Of a stretch of DNA of 64,000 nucleotides, positions 43,055 to 53,440 are shown in pieces. The notes under the pieces are model-generated. The model made no database searches and was not told the DNA's origin. It saw only the letters and a program-made list of their open reading frames with translations. The stretch spans positions 1 through 64,000 of the forward strand of contig WJLW01000105.1 of the NCBI GenBank assembly GCA_014728295.1. Reading direction: 5' to 3'. Each line of letters starts with the position of its first letter. Position 1 is the first letter of the stretch. This DNA is from Chitinivibrionales bacterium (lineage in GTDB: Bacteria; Fibrobacterota; Chitinivibrionia; Chitinivibrionales; WJKA01). A program made the position numbers and the translations under genes.

Positions 43055-44176
43055 ATGCGCCTTCGCACCAACCTTTCCCCATTTTCCACCCTGGTAGTAA
43101 AAATTGGCAGTCGCATACTTGCGCCCGAAGGCGCAGAGTTGCCTTTGCAGCGCATCAGGAGCCTGGTTGACGATGTCGTTGCGTTGAAACGTCAGGGCGT
43201 GCGGGTAGTTCTGGTATCATCGGGAGCAATTGCGCACGGCATGGCAGTTCTGGGATTTGCCAGAAGACCATTCGACATCCCGCTGCAGCAGGCCTGCGCA
43301 AGCATCGGTCAGTTCAAGCTGATGCGCACCTACGAATCGTATTTCGAAGCGCACGACATTCACATCGGCCAAGTATTGCTGAGCTGGGACGATTTGCATA
43401 ACAAAACGCGCTATCTCAACCTGCGCAATACCTTATTTACCCTGCTTGAATGCGGAGCCGTCCCAATTGTCAATGAGAATGATTCCGTCGGCATCGAGGA
43501 AATCAAGTTCGGCGACAACGATACCCTGGGCGCGCAAATCGCAATGGTAGCGCAAGCTGAGGTGTACCTGATCCTGACCGATGTCGACGGCCTGTTTGCC
43601 GGCAATCCTCACACCGATTCTGGGGCCCGGCACATTGCCGAGGCGCCGAAAATAACCCGCGAACTCAAGGCTCTGGCTTCGGGTACCGGTTCTGCGGTCG
43701 GCACCGGTGGTATGATCACCAAATTAAAGGCCGCCGATATCGTCACGCGCGCCGGTATGATTGCGCTCATCGGCAACGGCATTGACGGCGGCATTCTATC
43801 CAGCATCACCCGGGAAAACAAGAGCACCATTTTTCTGCCGCAACGCAGGAAGATGAATGCCCGCGATCAGTGGATCGCATTCACCGGCAAATCAAAAGGA
43901 ACGCTGCACATTGACGCCGGCGCCTGCTCAGCCATTCTCGACAAAGGTAAAAGCCTGCTTCCTGCGGGTATATGCAAAATAGCGGGTACCTTTAAAACAG
44001 GCGATACGGTCGAGATCGCAGGCAGTCAAGGCGCCGTTATTGCCAGAGGCTTGACAAATTATAGCTCAGGTGAAATCGAGCTCATCCGTGGCTACCGCAC
44101 CGCCGATATCGAAAGCAAGCTGGGCTATAAAAGCTTTGACGAAGTAATTCACCGCAACAATATGGTCCTGCTGTAA
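43055..44176 (+). CDS. proB: glutamate 5-kinase
   Basis: 373 aa from the ATG at 43055; the open frame reaches 43001 but overlaps the previous gene. ProB phosphorylates glutamate as the first step to proline. VVKIGSRILAPEG at the start, LVSSGAIAHGMAVL, NENDSVGIEEIKFGDNDTLG and LTDVDGLFAGNP are the kinase-domain signatures (amino-acid kinase fold). Residues about 275-365 form the PUA domain (GTLHIDAGACSAILDKGKSLLPAGI). Followed by proA 97 bp downstream. Confidence 0.96.
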   Translation: MRLRTNLSPFSTLVVKIGSRILAPEGAELPLQRIRSLVDDVVALKRQGVRVVLVSSGAIAHGMAVLGFARRPFDIPLQQACASIGQFKLMRTYESYFEAHDIHIGQVLLSWDDLHNKTRYLNLRNTLFTLLECGAVPIVNENDSVGIEEIKFGDNDTLGAQIAMVAQAEVYLILTDVDGLFAGNPHTDSGARHIAEAPKITRELKALASGTGSAVGTGGMITKLKAADIVTRAGMIALIGNGIDGGILSSITRENKSTIFLPQRRKMNARDQWIAFTGKSKGTLHIDAGACSAILDKGKSLLPAGICKIAGTFKTGDTVEIAGSQGAVIARGLTNYSSGEIELIRGYRTADIESKLGYKSFDEVIHRNNMVLL

Positions 44177-44273
44177 CGTGATTCATGTATTTTTCAGCAT
44201 GGTTTGCCCAGACATCCCGGCAAGAGCACCTGAATCAGCGTTTCCCGGACCAGGCTCAAGAAAGTAGTAGTAT

Positions 44274-45536
44274 ATGCCCCAGTCAACAAGCAAATTAGTC
44301 GACAAACTCACCAGAGACGCCCGCAGAGCAGGGCGTGAGCTTAATCGCGTCTCTCCCGCAAAAATTACCAGAGCGCTTAACGAAATGGCAAAGCTGCTGC
44401 GACAGGAAAAAACCGCTTTGCAAACGGTGAACAAACGGGATCTGGAGGCAGGCCGCAAACGCGGTCTTTCGCCGGCAATGCTCGACCGCCTTACCCTTGC
44501 GGACAAAACGATTGCCGCAATGATTGACGGAATCTGTGTCGTTGCCGCCCTGCAATCTCCTGTCGGGAAGACATTTGACCGCCGCACGCGTCCCAACGGA
44601 CTCAACATCTATAAAGTCAGGGCCCCCATCGGCGTGATCGGTATCATTTACGAATCGCGTCCCAATGTTACGGTCGATGCCGCGGCAATCTGCTTGAAAT
44701 CGCACAATGCCGTTATTCTGCGCGGCGGCTCCGAAGCGATCCATTCCAACAAGGCACTGGCTGCATTGTTTCAAAAGGCCCTGAGCAAAACCGGCCTTCC
44801 CCGGGCAGCAGTGCAACTGGTTCCCTCCACCGAACGGCAGGCGATCAACGAACTACTCACCCGCAACAGCGAAGTCGACCTGATCATTCCACGCGGCGGA
44901 GAAGGACTCATCAACACCGTAGTGCACAAGTCAACAATCCCGGTGATCAAGCATTACAAGGGAGTCTGTCACGTGTATATCTCACGCAAGGCCGATATGA
45001 GCATTGCCGTTCCGATCGCCGTCAATGCCAAAGTGCAGCGGCCGGGCGTATGCAATGCCATGGAAACGCTGCTCATAGATTCCCGCCTGTCAAAATCAAA
45101 GAAACGCCGGATTATCCAGGCCCTGCTGGACAATGGCGCACAGCTTTGCGGCAATACAGCGATCAGATCGCTTGACAAGCGCATCAAAGCGGCAAGACGG
45201 GCCGACTGGGAAGCCGAATATCTCGATCTGCGTCTGGCCGTCAGAGAAGTTTCCGGCGTAGATGAAGCAATCGAGCACATTAACACCTACGGTTCCCATC
45301 ATACCGAATCGATAGTCTCAACCTCGGCCCGCGAAATTCAGGCTTTCATGTCCATGACCGACTCATCGTCGCTCATCGTCAATGCCAGTACCCGATTCTC
45401 AGACGGGGGAGAATACGGCATGGGATGCGAAATCGGCATATCAACAGACAAGCTCCATGCTCGCGGACCCATGGGCGTCGAAGACCTGACGACGTACAAG
45501 TGGATTGTCGAAGGCGCCGGACAGATCAGAGAGTAA
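44274..45536 (+). CDS. proA: gamma-glutamyl phosphate reductase
   Basis: 420 aa. ProA reduces glutamyl 5-phosphate to glutamate semialdehyde with NADPH. The catalytic Cys lies in QRPGVCNAMETLL near residue 260, and RAPIGVIGIIYESRPNVTVD and ILRGGSEAIHSNKAL are family signatures. The C-terminal TYKWIVEGAGQIRE is the usual end. It sits 97 bp after proB and 3 bp before alr. Confidence 0.96.
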   Translation: MPQSTSKLVDKLTRDARRAGRELNRVSPAKITRALNEMAKLLRQEKTALQTVNKRDLEAGRKRGLSPAMLDRLTLADKTIAAMIDGICVVAALQSPVGKTFDRRTRPNGLNIYKVRAPIGVIGIIYESRPNVTVDAAAICLKSHNAVILRGGSEAIHSNKALAALFQKALSKTGLPRAAVQLVPSTERQAINELLTRNSEVDLIIPRGGEGLINTVVHKSTIPVIKHYKGVCHVYISRKADMSIAVPIAVNAKVQRPGVCNAMETLLIDSRLSKSKKRRIIQALLDNGAQLCGNTAIRSLDKRIKAARRADWEAEYLDLRLAVREVSGVDEAIEHINTYGSHHTESIVSTSAREIQAFMSMTDSSSLIVNASTRFSDGGEYGMGCEIGISTDKLHARGPMGVEDLTTYKWIVEGAGQIRE

Positions 45537-45539
45537 GCT

Positions 45540-46694
45540 ATGCCTATGCCTATGCATGATGCACCCGAACTTGACATTCACATCGATGCGCTGCTTCACA
45601 ATCTGCATGAGATACGCCGGGCATGCAACGGCGACAACGGCGTTATGGCGGTTGTCAAAGATTGTGCTTATGGTCTGGGGGCAATTCCCATTGCCCGGGC
45701 ACTCGAGCGGGAAGGTGTCGACTGGTTTGCCGTGGCGCGCACCGCCGAGGCCCGCGATCTGCGCTCGCGCGGCATCATGCAGCCTGTCCTGATACTCGGC
45801 GAAGCATCGGATGAAGACCTCGCCTGGGGGTACAATCAGAAAATCGATTTTGCGCTCAACAGCATTACCTCGCTGCGTCGTGTACTTGCCGCACAGAAAC
45901 AAATGCGCGCTCACCTCAATATCAATACCGGCATGAATCGCATGGGCGTTGACTTAAGCGAAGTCGTCGAAATCATCGACCTGTTCAAGGCAAATCCCCG
46001 CATCTCCCTGACTGGTCTGTTCACCCACTTCGCCTCTGCCGATGTGCCCGAAACAACCAGTATCGCCAGACAGCATGCCTGTTTCACTGATGCAATTGAG
46101 GTGCTGCAGGACAACGAATTCGAACCCCAAACGGTGCATCTTGCCAACAGCGCCGCCGCACTGCGACATTCGGCCGATTTCGGCGCCATGATCAGACCGG
46201 GCATTGCGCTGTACGGCTGCAATCCGGACCCACGGCAAGATTTCGGCGTGTCGCTCGAATCCGCTGTTACGCTGAAAGCACCGGTCGTTCGCATTGACAA
46301 TGTCTCCGCCGGCACCCCGATCGGCTACGGGGGAACCTATGTCACCGGAAACGATACCGGAATCGCAACAATTGCGGCGGGTTACGCACACGGCATTCCG
46401 CGGCTGTTAAGCAATAAAGGCAGTGTGCTCATCGAAGGCAGGCGATACCCGATTGCGGGCAGAGTCTCGATGGATTTTATCATGGCCGACATCGGACCGG
46501 GAAATAACATCTCACCGGGCGCCGAAGCGGTGATTATCGGCCGTCAACTCAACGAATGCATTCCCGTCGATCACATCGCGGCATTATGCAAGACAATCGG
46601 CTATGAAATTCTGTGCGGTCTCAGCACTACTATGCATCGCAGATATCTGGAGGGCGATCGGGTTGTTTCTGAGATATCACCATCTTTTTTTTAG
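45540..46694 (+). CDS. alr: alanine racemase
   Basis: 384 aa. Alr interconverts L- and D-alanine for peptidoglycan. The PLP lysine is K40 in VMAVVKDCAYGLG, and the catalytic Tyr lies in IAAGYAHGIPR; the usual GYADG reads GYAHG. GRVSMDFIMADIG is the C-terminal domain signature. 3 bp after proA, so proBA-alr form an operon. Confidence 0.94.
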   Translation: MPMPMHDAPELDIHIDALLHNLHEIRRACNGDNGVMAVVKDCAYGLGAIPIARALEREGVDWFAVARTAEARDLRSRGIMQPVLILGEASDEDLAWGYNQKIDFALNSITSLRRVLAAQKQMRAHLNINTGMNRMGVDLSEVVEIIDLFKANPRISLTGLFTHFASADVPETTSIARQHACFTDAIEVLQDNEFEPQTVHLANSAAALRHSADFGAMIRPGIALYGCNPDPRQDFGVSLESAVTLKAPVVRIDNVSAGTPIGYGGTYVTGNDTGIATIAAGYAHGIPRLLSNKGSVLIEGRRYPIAGRVSMDFIMADIGPGNNISPGAEAVIIGRQLNECIPVDHIAALCKTIGYEILCGLSTTMHRRYLEGDRVVSEISPSFF

Positions 46695-46702
46695 CAGCTT
46701 CC

Positions 46703-47143
46703 ATGATACACACACCTGGTGAACACAAAGAAGAAACCGCTACCATCGTGCGCATCGACGCTACAACGATCTGGCTGACGACTGAACCAGTTTGTGTTCG
46801 GAACAAGGGCTGTCATGGCTGTCATCTCTGCGACACACGCCCGCAACAGATTCTGCTGAGCGTGACTACACCCGAAGCCGGGAACTACCTGCAAGGCGAA
46901 TCGGTGCGCATTGCGCGATACATTCCCAACCAGGGAATTGTTGCCTTGTTGCTTTTTGGTACCCCCCTGCTCTTTGCCGTTTTCATGCAGATGATCTGGT
47001 ACTCACTGGCGCCCGGACACGCCCAGTCGCCACTGGGTATTGCCACCACATTGGCGGCACTCGCCGGCGGCTTTTTTGCCGGTTGGCTGGCGGATAAGCT
47101 ATTTGTACGCAAATATCCGGTGCAAATTATCGCTGAGCAATAA
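46703..47143 (+). CDS. RseC/MucC-family membrane protein
   Basis: 146 aa. An N-terminal domain with clustered cysteines (CVRNKGCHGCHLC, about residues 32-44) is followed by IPNQGIVALLLFGTPLLFAVF and a second hydrophobic segment, ALAGGFFAGWLADKLF. This is the pattern of the RseC/RsxC-associated positive regulator family: a cytoplasmic Cys-rich domain and two membrane helices. Related proteins act in SoxR reduction or Rnf-type electron transport, but no rsx/rnf gene is in the window. 9 bp after alr. Confidence 0.8.
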   Translation: MIHTPGEHKEETATIVRIDATTIWLTTEPVCVRNKGCHGCHLCDTRPQQILLSVTTPEAGNYLQGESVRIARYIPNQGIVALLLFGTPLLFAVFMQMIWYSLAPGHAQSPLGIATTLAALAGGFFAGWLADKLFVRKYPVQIIAEQ

Positions 47144-47271
47144 TCGGCGGGCGCTCCGGGGTTCTCCGGATTTCCGCCTCGCTTCGGGAGATATCATTTC
47201 GAGGAGGAGGGAACCTCAGGTGAGGCTGGGGCGAATCGTTCGGAAAGCACGGGAGAGGGCGAAGGAGCGGA

Positions 47272-48870
47272 GTGAAACAGCATATGGACGAATGGCTTGA
47301 TTTACCGGATCTGATTGACCGAGTGCATGATTACCTCGAGATGGGGCTCTATGATGCAGCAGTGAAGCTGCTCGAGCACTATCAGGAAATGTATCCCGGA
47401 GAAGTCGAAATGCTGCAATTGTTCGGCCGGGTACATTCCGAAACCGGAGAGCCGCGCAAGGCACTCCCCTATCTAAAAAAAGCACTCAAACTCGAAAAAG
47501 CAAATATCGAAACCTTGCTCAGTCTCTTTTTTGTCTATACGCAGCTTGACCAACTGGCAAAAGCACGCGCGTTTCTCGTACGGGCCGAAAAAATCGATCC
47601 CGAGCATGAATTGGTGATCAGCTCATATATCTGGTACTACAATGAAACCAGCCAATACGAAACTGCGCTGATCTATTTCAAAAAAGCGGAAGATTTTCAT
47701 ATTGACAACCCGGAAGTTTACCACAATGCCGGTATTGCCTTTCAGCGGCTGGGGCACTTGAATCGATCGAAACTCTGCTTCAAAACCGCACTGGAGCTGA
47801 ATCCTTCCTTTGATGAGAGTCGTGATTTTCTCGCGGATGTGCACATCATGCAGGGCCATCCGGAAAAAAGCATTGATTTATACCGCATGCACCTGCAGAC
47901 TTCGCCGAAAAACATCCGCAGCCTTTCGCGTCTGGTGTTTTGCCTGTGTCAATCAGAACGGATGGATGAAGCCGGAGAAGCAGCCAGGAACATCATCGAG
48001 CTGTATCCCAACTCAGCCGTGGGCTATGTCGATCTCGCCTATGTGCAAACCAACGAAAACCAGCATGATGCCGCGCTTGAAAGCATCAAACGCGCCCTGG
48101 ATGTATCCCCCTACGATGCAGAAGCTCTGCGCCTCAAGGGCATCATCCATTCCGAAAAGGGAAACGAACTGGTGGCCGAGGACTCCTTCAAATCGGCTCT
48201 TTCCGCAGACCGCGACAATGCAGAAATCATGCGGGATTACTATCATCACCTCCGATCGGTCAAAAAATACGGCGAAATGGAAAAACTGGTACGCCAGGTT
48301 ATCAAACAGGAGTACCCCTATTGCAATGAGGACCTCTGGTTTCTGGCCGATTATCATCGTGAGCAGGGACGAAACAAACGGGCTTTTCAATTTTTGCGTA
48401 AAGCATACCAGCTCATGCCTTCCGATATCGACCTGCTGCCCCCCATGATCGACATATTACTTGACGAAGGCCATTCAGCATATATCGCTCCGTTTTTCCT
48501 GCGCTATATCGAAAAAACCGGGTGGAATGAAGTTATGCAGGATTTTGCGCGCCATAAACGCCTGCGGGGCAAATGGGCGCAGGAAGGACTGCGAATGTTT
48601 CGCTATTTCGGACAAAATCCTGCCGAATATCGCACCTTTGTATTTGCCAGCTATGTCAAAAAGTATCTCCTGTTTTTCTCACCGGTGATTCTGGGCGGAG
48701 TGGCATTGATCGGCTTTGTGTTTTCGCATCTTGCCGGCATACCCGTCTTGCTCTGCATCCTGGCTGGCGCACTGGCCGGTTGGCTTGCCGGCAGCTATAT
48801 CAGATTCAACAGGCGAAATGCAGCAACCAGGCGTTCATCAATCCCCCCGCAACAACCAAAACGCACCTAA
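47272..48870 (+). CDS. TPR-repeat membrane protein
   Basis: 532 aa. The GTG at 47272 has GGAG at 47264-47267; an ATG at 47284 is in frame. At least eight tetratricopeptide repeats cover residues 20-360 (EPRKALPYLKKALKLEKANI, DEAGEAARNIIELYPNSAVG, HDAALESIKRALDVSPYDAE). Two membrane segments near 470-515 (FFSPVILGGVALIGFVFS; LLCILAGALAGWLAG) place the repeats in the cytoplasm or periplasm. A scaffold role is likely; partner unknown. Last gene before the tRNA. Confidence 0.85.
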   Translation: MKQHMDEWLDLPDLIDRVHDYLEMGLYDAAVKLLEHYQEMYPGEVEMLQLFGRVHSETGEPRKALPYLKKALKLEKANIETLLSLFFVYTQLDQLAKARAFLVRAEKIDPEHELVISSYIWYYNETSQYETALIYFKKAEDFHIDNPEVYHNAGIAFQRLGHLNRSKLCFKTALELNPSFDESRDFLADVHIMQGHPEKSIDLYRMHLQTSPKNIRSLSRLVFCLCQSERMDEAGEAARNIIELYPNSAVGYVDLAYVQTNENQHDAALESIKRALDVSPYDAEALRLKGIIHSEKGNELVAEDSFKSALSADRDNAEIMRDYYHHLRSVKKYGEMEKLVRQVIKQEYPYCNEDLWFLADYHREQGRNKRAFQFLRKAYQLMPSDIDLLPPMIDILLDEGHSAYIAPFFLRYIEKTGWNEVMQDFARHKRLRGKWAQEGLRMFRYFGQNPAEYRTFVFASYVKKYLLFFSPVILGGVALIGFVFSHLAGIPVLLCILAGALAGWLAGSYIRFNRRNAATRRSSIPPQQPKRT

Positions 48871-49046
48871 ACGGAGACGATTTGTCCCACAGCAAGATTT
48901 CCTTGCGTTTGTATAACGATTGCGCTCATTTATTTGCGATGTATTAGCAATCCAGCCGTCAATTTTGTATATTTCACACACCGTGCAGTGAGGTGTAGCG
49001 CCCCGCTATGCGGAAGCAGCCCACAGGTTCAGACCGTGAATACTAT

Positions 49047-49120
<74 letters not shown>

Positions 49121-49130
49121 TTATCCAATA

Positions 49131-49160
49131 AAAAAGCCCTGCAAAACGCAGGGCTTTTTT
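49131..49160. terminator. bidirectional rho-independent terminator
   Basis: An 8-bp perfect stem AGCCCTGC (49135-49142) / GCAGGGCT (49148-49155) with loop AAAAC is flanked by an A-run on the left and a T-run on the right. It can therefore end the tRNA transcript on the plus strand and the short-chain dehydrogenase transcript on the minus strand. Confidence 0.88.
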
Positions 49161-49250
49161 ATTGTGCAGCGTCGTACATGCAGTAAAGGCAGGGCCGCGT
49201 TTTGCGGGAGCCAAAACAGACCGCGCCGCCGCACTGTCCGCTCTGCGCAT

Positions 49251-50183
49251 TCACGCCGCCAGTCTATTCATTGGAAATGAATAGCAAACACCCGTCATCT
49301 CCTCCGAAATCTGCCATAATTTTTGTGCATCCTCACAATTGCGGGCTCGTTCGCCGACCATTGCTCTGGCGGGACTGCCGCGCATTTCCATAAATCCGTC
49401 GGGCCCGTAAAATTCCCCACCCTTGACATTCGATGACGTCGCAGCAAAGAGAGCCGGGAGTGCGCCTTGTGCGCCACTCTGAGCAAGATAGGGATTGAGA
49501 TAGCCGAAAAATCCGGTATGCCGCTGCAAATTTGTCTTGGCCCAGCCCGGATGCGCCGCAATCGAGATTGTCGAACTCAATGCCCTGCTTAGACGTCGCT
49601 GCAGTTCAAAAGCAAACAGCAAATTCGCCAGCTTGCTCTGACCGTAAGCAAGCCACTTGTTATAGTTCGTCCGCTTGTTCAATGAATCGAACTTTAAGGG
49701 GCACAGGGTATTCATGGCGCTGGACATGGTAACAATGCGGGAATCGAGGTTGCTGCAAATGAGCTCCAGCAGAAGCCCCGTCAATGCAAAGTGACCGAGA
49801 TGATTCGTACCGAACTGCAGCTCAAAACCATCCTTTGTGCGCGTATACGGTGTAGCCATGACACCGGCATTATTGAAAAGCAGATCAAGACGCGTGTACA
49901 TGCTTCTCACGCCTTGCACAAAGCACCTGACCGATTCCAGGGAAGCAAGATTCAGCTCCATGATGTTAATACAGGCATCATGATAATATGAACGGATAGA
50001 TTTTGCCGCCTGTTGACCTTTCGAAAAACTGCGGCACGCCATGATGACATTTGCTTTCTTGCCGGCAAAAAACTTTGCTATCTCGTAGCCCAAGCCGCTG
50101 TTTGATCCCGTCACCAGTATGTTCTTTCCCGCATAGTCGGCCATGGCGGCCGCTGACCACTGTGTTCCTGCAGCGTAATTCAT
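49251..50183 (-). CDS. short-chain dehydrogenase/reductase, retinol-dehydrogenase-like
   Basis: 310 aa from the ATG at 50183, which has GAGGA 5 nt upstream; an open frame extends to 50243. TGSNSGLGYEIA (about 25-36) is the NAD(P)-binding glycine motif, LDLLFNNAGVM the structural NNAG motif and YGQSK with the upstream Ser (MSSAMN) the catalytic triad. The classification resembles the WWOX/retinol dehydrogenase-type SDRs seen in many bacteria. Substrate unknown. Confidence 0.92.
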   Translation of the reverse strand: MNYAAGTQWSAAAMADYAGKNILVTGSNSGLGYEIAKFFAGKKANVIMACRSFSKGQQAAKSIRSYYHDACINIMELNLASLESVRCFVQGVRSMYTRLDLLFNNAGVMATPYTRTKDGFELQFGTNHLGHFALTGLLLELICSNLDSRIVTMSSAMNTLCPLKFDSLNKRTNYNKWLAYGQSKLANLLFAFELQRRLSRALSSTISIAAHPGWAKTNLQRHTGFFGYLNPYLAQSGAQGALPALFAATSSNVKGGEFYGPDGFMEMRGSPARAMVGERARNCEDAQKLWQISEEMTGVCYSFPMNRLAA

Positions 50184-50358
50184 CGATTCCTCGCTTCGGC
50201 AACTAAGGTGAATGGATTGTGTCATAGGCGGCAGCAAGCACAAATCAAGCGTTTTCTCGATTTATGCGCCGTTATAGTATATCGCGGGAAAAAAATTTGC
50301 GCAAGACGCAATGCATGAAAAAATTTACAAAAGCCATTCCATTCGACCGGAGCAGCAG

Positions 50359-53277
50359 CTAGGCAACCTGCGACATTAATTCTATTAATTCTTTGCGGGA
50401 GAAAGACTTAAGTGACCATTCCCGATCGGCAAGCAGCGCGTCCCGGGCCAGGCGCTTTTTTCTTTCAATTATGCGATGGATTTTTTCCTCGAAGCTGCCT
50501 GCGGTGATGAATTTGAATACCTGCACGCCTTTTTTCTGCCCGATGCGATGTACGCGGTCGGTCGCTTGATCTTCTCTGGCAGCATTCCACCAGCGATCAT
50601 AGTGTATGACAATCGACGCGGCCACCAGGTCTACGCCAAACCCGGCGGCCCGCAGACTTCCCAGGAAAACACGGCAGTCCGGATCGGTATCAAATTGGCT
50701 CAACACTCGTCCGCGATCTATGGTACTGCCGGTCAGAATCGCGGCAGTAATATCCAGCTTCGCGAGATACTTTTTGATGATTTCGATCATCCCGAGATAT
50801 TGCGAGAACACAACGACCTTATGGCCGCTGTCCAGACATTCTGCAAGGATCTCTTTAAACAGTTCCCATTTGCCACTCTCACAGGCATCATACATGTCTA
50901 TATCCCCCTTCACCAGTACCGGATGGTTGCACAGACGCTTGAAATAATTCAGGAGGGCGAAGATATGCATGTAGGGAATAGCGCCGTCCACCTCCTTCAG
51001 TTGAGAAATCAAGGGCCTGGCTCTGGCTTCGAGCGCCTGGTGATACAATTCATATTGCAGCGGCGACAGAGTGCACCAGCGCACATCTTCTATCTTGGGC
51101 GGCAGATCGCGTGCGACTCGCTCCTTGGTACGACGCAATAGGAAAGGCGCAGTGATACGCTTGAAATGGACAATTGCACCGGTATCTTTTTTCACTTCTA
51201 TGGGAAAGCGAAACTGTTCTTCAAAACGAGCATCGTTTTCAAAAAAACCGGGCAATACTATGTCGAACAACGTTTTCATGTCACGCAGACTATTTTCGAC
51301 CGGCGTGCCGGTGAGGCAGAACTTGAGCGGCGCCTTCAATTTGAGCCCACATTGACAATTAATACTTTCACGATTTTTCATGTGCTGGGCCTCGTCAAAA
51401 AACGCTGCAGCAAACCCGTAGGTGCTAAGACGATCGACATCCCTGCGCATCACTCCATAGCTGGTAAATATGACATCAGGCTTTCGAAGCTCATCCAGCA
51501 TGCGATCGGCTCCATGATACGTCTGTGCGGAGAATCCCGGCAGGTAGCGGGTTACTAAGTTCAGCCAGTGACTCATTACCGACGTAGGACATACGACAAG
51601 GAAGGTTCCGCTTGCATTCCGCAGTTCGCGCACGGCCGCCATCAACGCCATTGCCTGGTGTGTTTTGCCAAGCCCCATATCATCGCAAAGCAGGCCACCC
51701 AGGCCGTTATCATACAAAAAGAGCAGCCAGGTAAGCCCTTTTTTTTGATAGCCGCGTAATTGTGCTTTGAGTCCGCGAAGCTTTTTCACCGGTTTAAACG
51801 GGGCTAAAGCGAGCATGCGCTTCAGTTTGTCAATTTGTTGAGCATCACCTTCGTATAGCACTTCCGCGTCGGTTGATTTTTGAAGTCGTATAACCGACGA
51901 TTTCTTGATGCCGACCAGATCGTCAGAGACCATCGAATATGGCACAAGCGCATGGTTAATCGCATTGCTTGCACAATCAATCAGCGCCTCGCCAAAAACC
52001 AGATAGCGTTGCGTACCGCTGCATGCTTTATGCAAGGTCTGCAGCGGGACACGCTCCTTCCCGGCACAAAAGCAAATCCGGGCGATACAATCTGAAGCAT
52101 CGACCTGATGCGGATGAAAAATCACACTCTCGAACTGTACAATCCTGGTTACATTCAGCAACCTGCCAAAATTGACTTCGGCAACATGCCCGAACAAGTC
52201 GGGGGTCGCGGCTGTATCGGATTCTCCGCATAGTGACAATTCATATCTCTGCGATTCGAGAAATCGGGCAAATTCCTCTCTCTTAAATACTTGCTCTTTG
52301 CCCAGTCCCTGCGAAATGAGTCCGATCGACGCAAAATCAAAAGCAGCCATTGCTTTTTCGGCGCCAAAATAGTATTGATGACCGAATAACAATTTATGCT
52401 TAAATGGCCGGCACGTCCTGCCATTCCTGCCAAAGTCAATGCATACATGCGGCAAAACATGTATCTTCGATTTGAGGGTTTTCAATTTAAAATACAGGGA
52501 GCATTTTTCAGTACGCGGCGTAAACGGAAGAGCAATGCCACATCCCGCTGCCACGGCTGCCAAAGCCGGCAGCCTGTCGTCGGGAATGGGTATGCTTAAT
52601 CGTGCGCCTTCTGCAAATCGCGCATCCAGCACGCCCTGCCCTGTGGCACTCTTGAGTTTTAGCTCTGATGTTACTTTTGCAAAGCCGTATTCGCAAAAAA
52701 AATGATACATAATTCTAAACCAGAACGATCGCTCAAGTGACAATTGCTGGGAGAAGCGATCATGTTCCAGAAGTTTTTTTTCCGTATCGCTCAGCACGAA
52801 GCGCGCGGCTTTCCAGGCACGCTCGAATCGAGAGTGCGCTTCATTTCGACCCGCCAAATCAAGCCTGCTTTTCAATCGATTGAGAGCGCCCTCATCACCG
52901 CAAAGCTCTGCACACACCTGATTTTGTGAGTGCGAGACGGTTAGTGCCCCCTGTCCCTTCCGGCTTGATTCATGCGAAATCGAGATCGACCCAACTGACA
53001 CAGGATGGGATTTGACAAAATTTACAACCATCCGCCATAAGGGTGAAGCAAGTATCGTCTCATGCGGACCCTTATCTTCAGCAAGACGATACAACGCATC
53101 ACAGCCCCGGCGCACCAAGCGGACATGCTGGCAATCGGGCGTGTCCCCTCTGGTGCAACTGCAGAATGCACGCCGCTTTTTCTTCCGCTGATCTTGAATT
53201 ATTACAGCTTCGACATCAGGAAAACCAGCGTCGGCAAGCACAAAACAATTTCTGAAAAATTCAACATTATCGGGCAT
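50359..53277 (-). CDS. SNF2-family helicase with SWIM zinc finger
   Basis: 972 aa from the ATG at 53277; a TTG three codons earlier is in frame. An N-terminal SWIM zinc finger, C39-x-C41-x7-C49-x-H51 (CSCTRGDTPDCQH), is followed by a roughly 450-residue region and the two RecA-like helicase lobes. Motif I is DDMGLGKT, motif II DEAQ (FFDEAQH), motif III LTGTPVENSLRDMKTLFDIV, and the HELICc lobe has VFLGSLRAAGFGVDL and the arginine-rich DRVHRIGQ. Such SWIM-SNF2 proteins are DNA-stimulated ATPases of bacterial chromatin or repair; the exact role is unknown. Isolated on the minus strand. Confidence 0.93.
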   Translation of the reverse strand: MPDNVEFFRNCFVLADAGFPDVEAVIIQDQRKKKRRAFCSCTRGDTPDCQHVRLVRRGCDALYRLAEDKGPHETILASPLWRMVVNFVKSHPVSVGSISISHESSRKGQGALTVSHSQNQVCAELCGDEGALNRLKSRLDLAGRNEAHSRFERAWKAARFVLSDTEKKLLEHDRFSQQLSLERSFWFRIMYHFFCEYGFAKVTSELKLKSATGQGVLDARFAEGARLSIPIPDDRLPALAAVAAGCGIALPFTPRTEKCSLYFKLKTLKSKIHVLPHVCIDFGRNGRTCRPFKHKLLFGHQYYFGAEKAMAAFDFASIGLISQGLGKEQVFKREEFARFLESQRYELSLCGESDTAATPDLFGHVAEVNFGRLLNVTRIVQFESVIFHPHQVDASDCIARICFCAGKERVPLQTLHKACSGTQRYLVFGEALIDCASNAINHALVPYSMVSDDLVGIKKSSVIRLQKSTDAEVLYEGDAQQIDKLKRMLALAPFKPVKKLRGLKAQLRGYQKKGLTWLLFLYDNGLGGLLCDDMGLGKTHQAMALMAAVRELRNASGTFLVVCPTSVMSHWLNLVTRYLPGFSAQTYHGADRMLDELRKPDVIFTSYGVMRRDVDRLSTYGFAAAFFDEAQHMKNRESINCQCGLKLKAPLKFCLTGTPVENSLRDMKTLFDIVLPGFFENDARFEEQFRFPIEVKKDTGAIVHFKRITAPFLLRRTKERVARDLPPKIEDVRWCTLSPLQYELYHQALEARARPLISQLKEVDGAIPYMHIFALLNYFKRLCNHPVLVKGDIDMYDACESGKWELFKEILAECLDSGHKVVVFSQYLGMIEIIKKYLAKLDITAAILTGSTIDRGRVLSQFDTDPDCRVFLGSLRAAGFGVDLVAASIVIHYDRWWNAAREDQATDRVHRIGQKKGVQVFKFITAGSFEEKIHRIIERKKRLARDALLADREWSLKSFSRKELIELMSQVA

Positions 53278-53440
53278 AGCTTGCAAGATGCAAAAGGAAA
53301 ATCAAGGTGCGCACAGGTATGAATACGGGCTGCACACCCGCTCCCTTTTCCCCGGTGGCAGAGTCTATTTATTTTCTGTATAATTGAAATTCAATATACA
53401 TGCCGCATACCAAGCTCCCTGAATTGGAGACATCATCCAC

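Noticed and set aside
48960-49046. A second tRNA directly upstream of tRNA-Pro
   Set aside because: No acceptor or anticodon stem can be closed; only a 10-mer and a T-loop-like element are shared.
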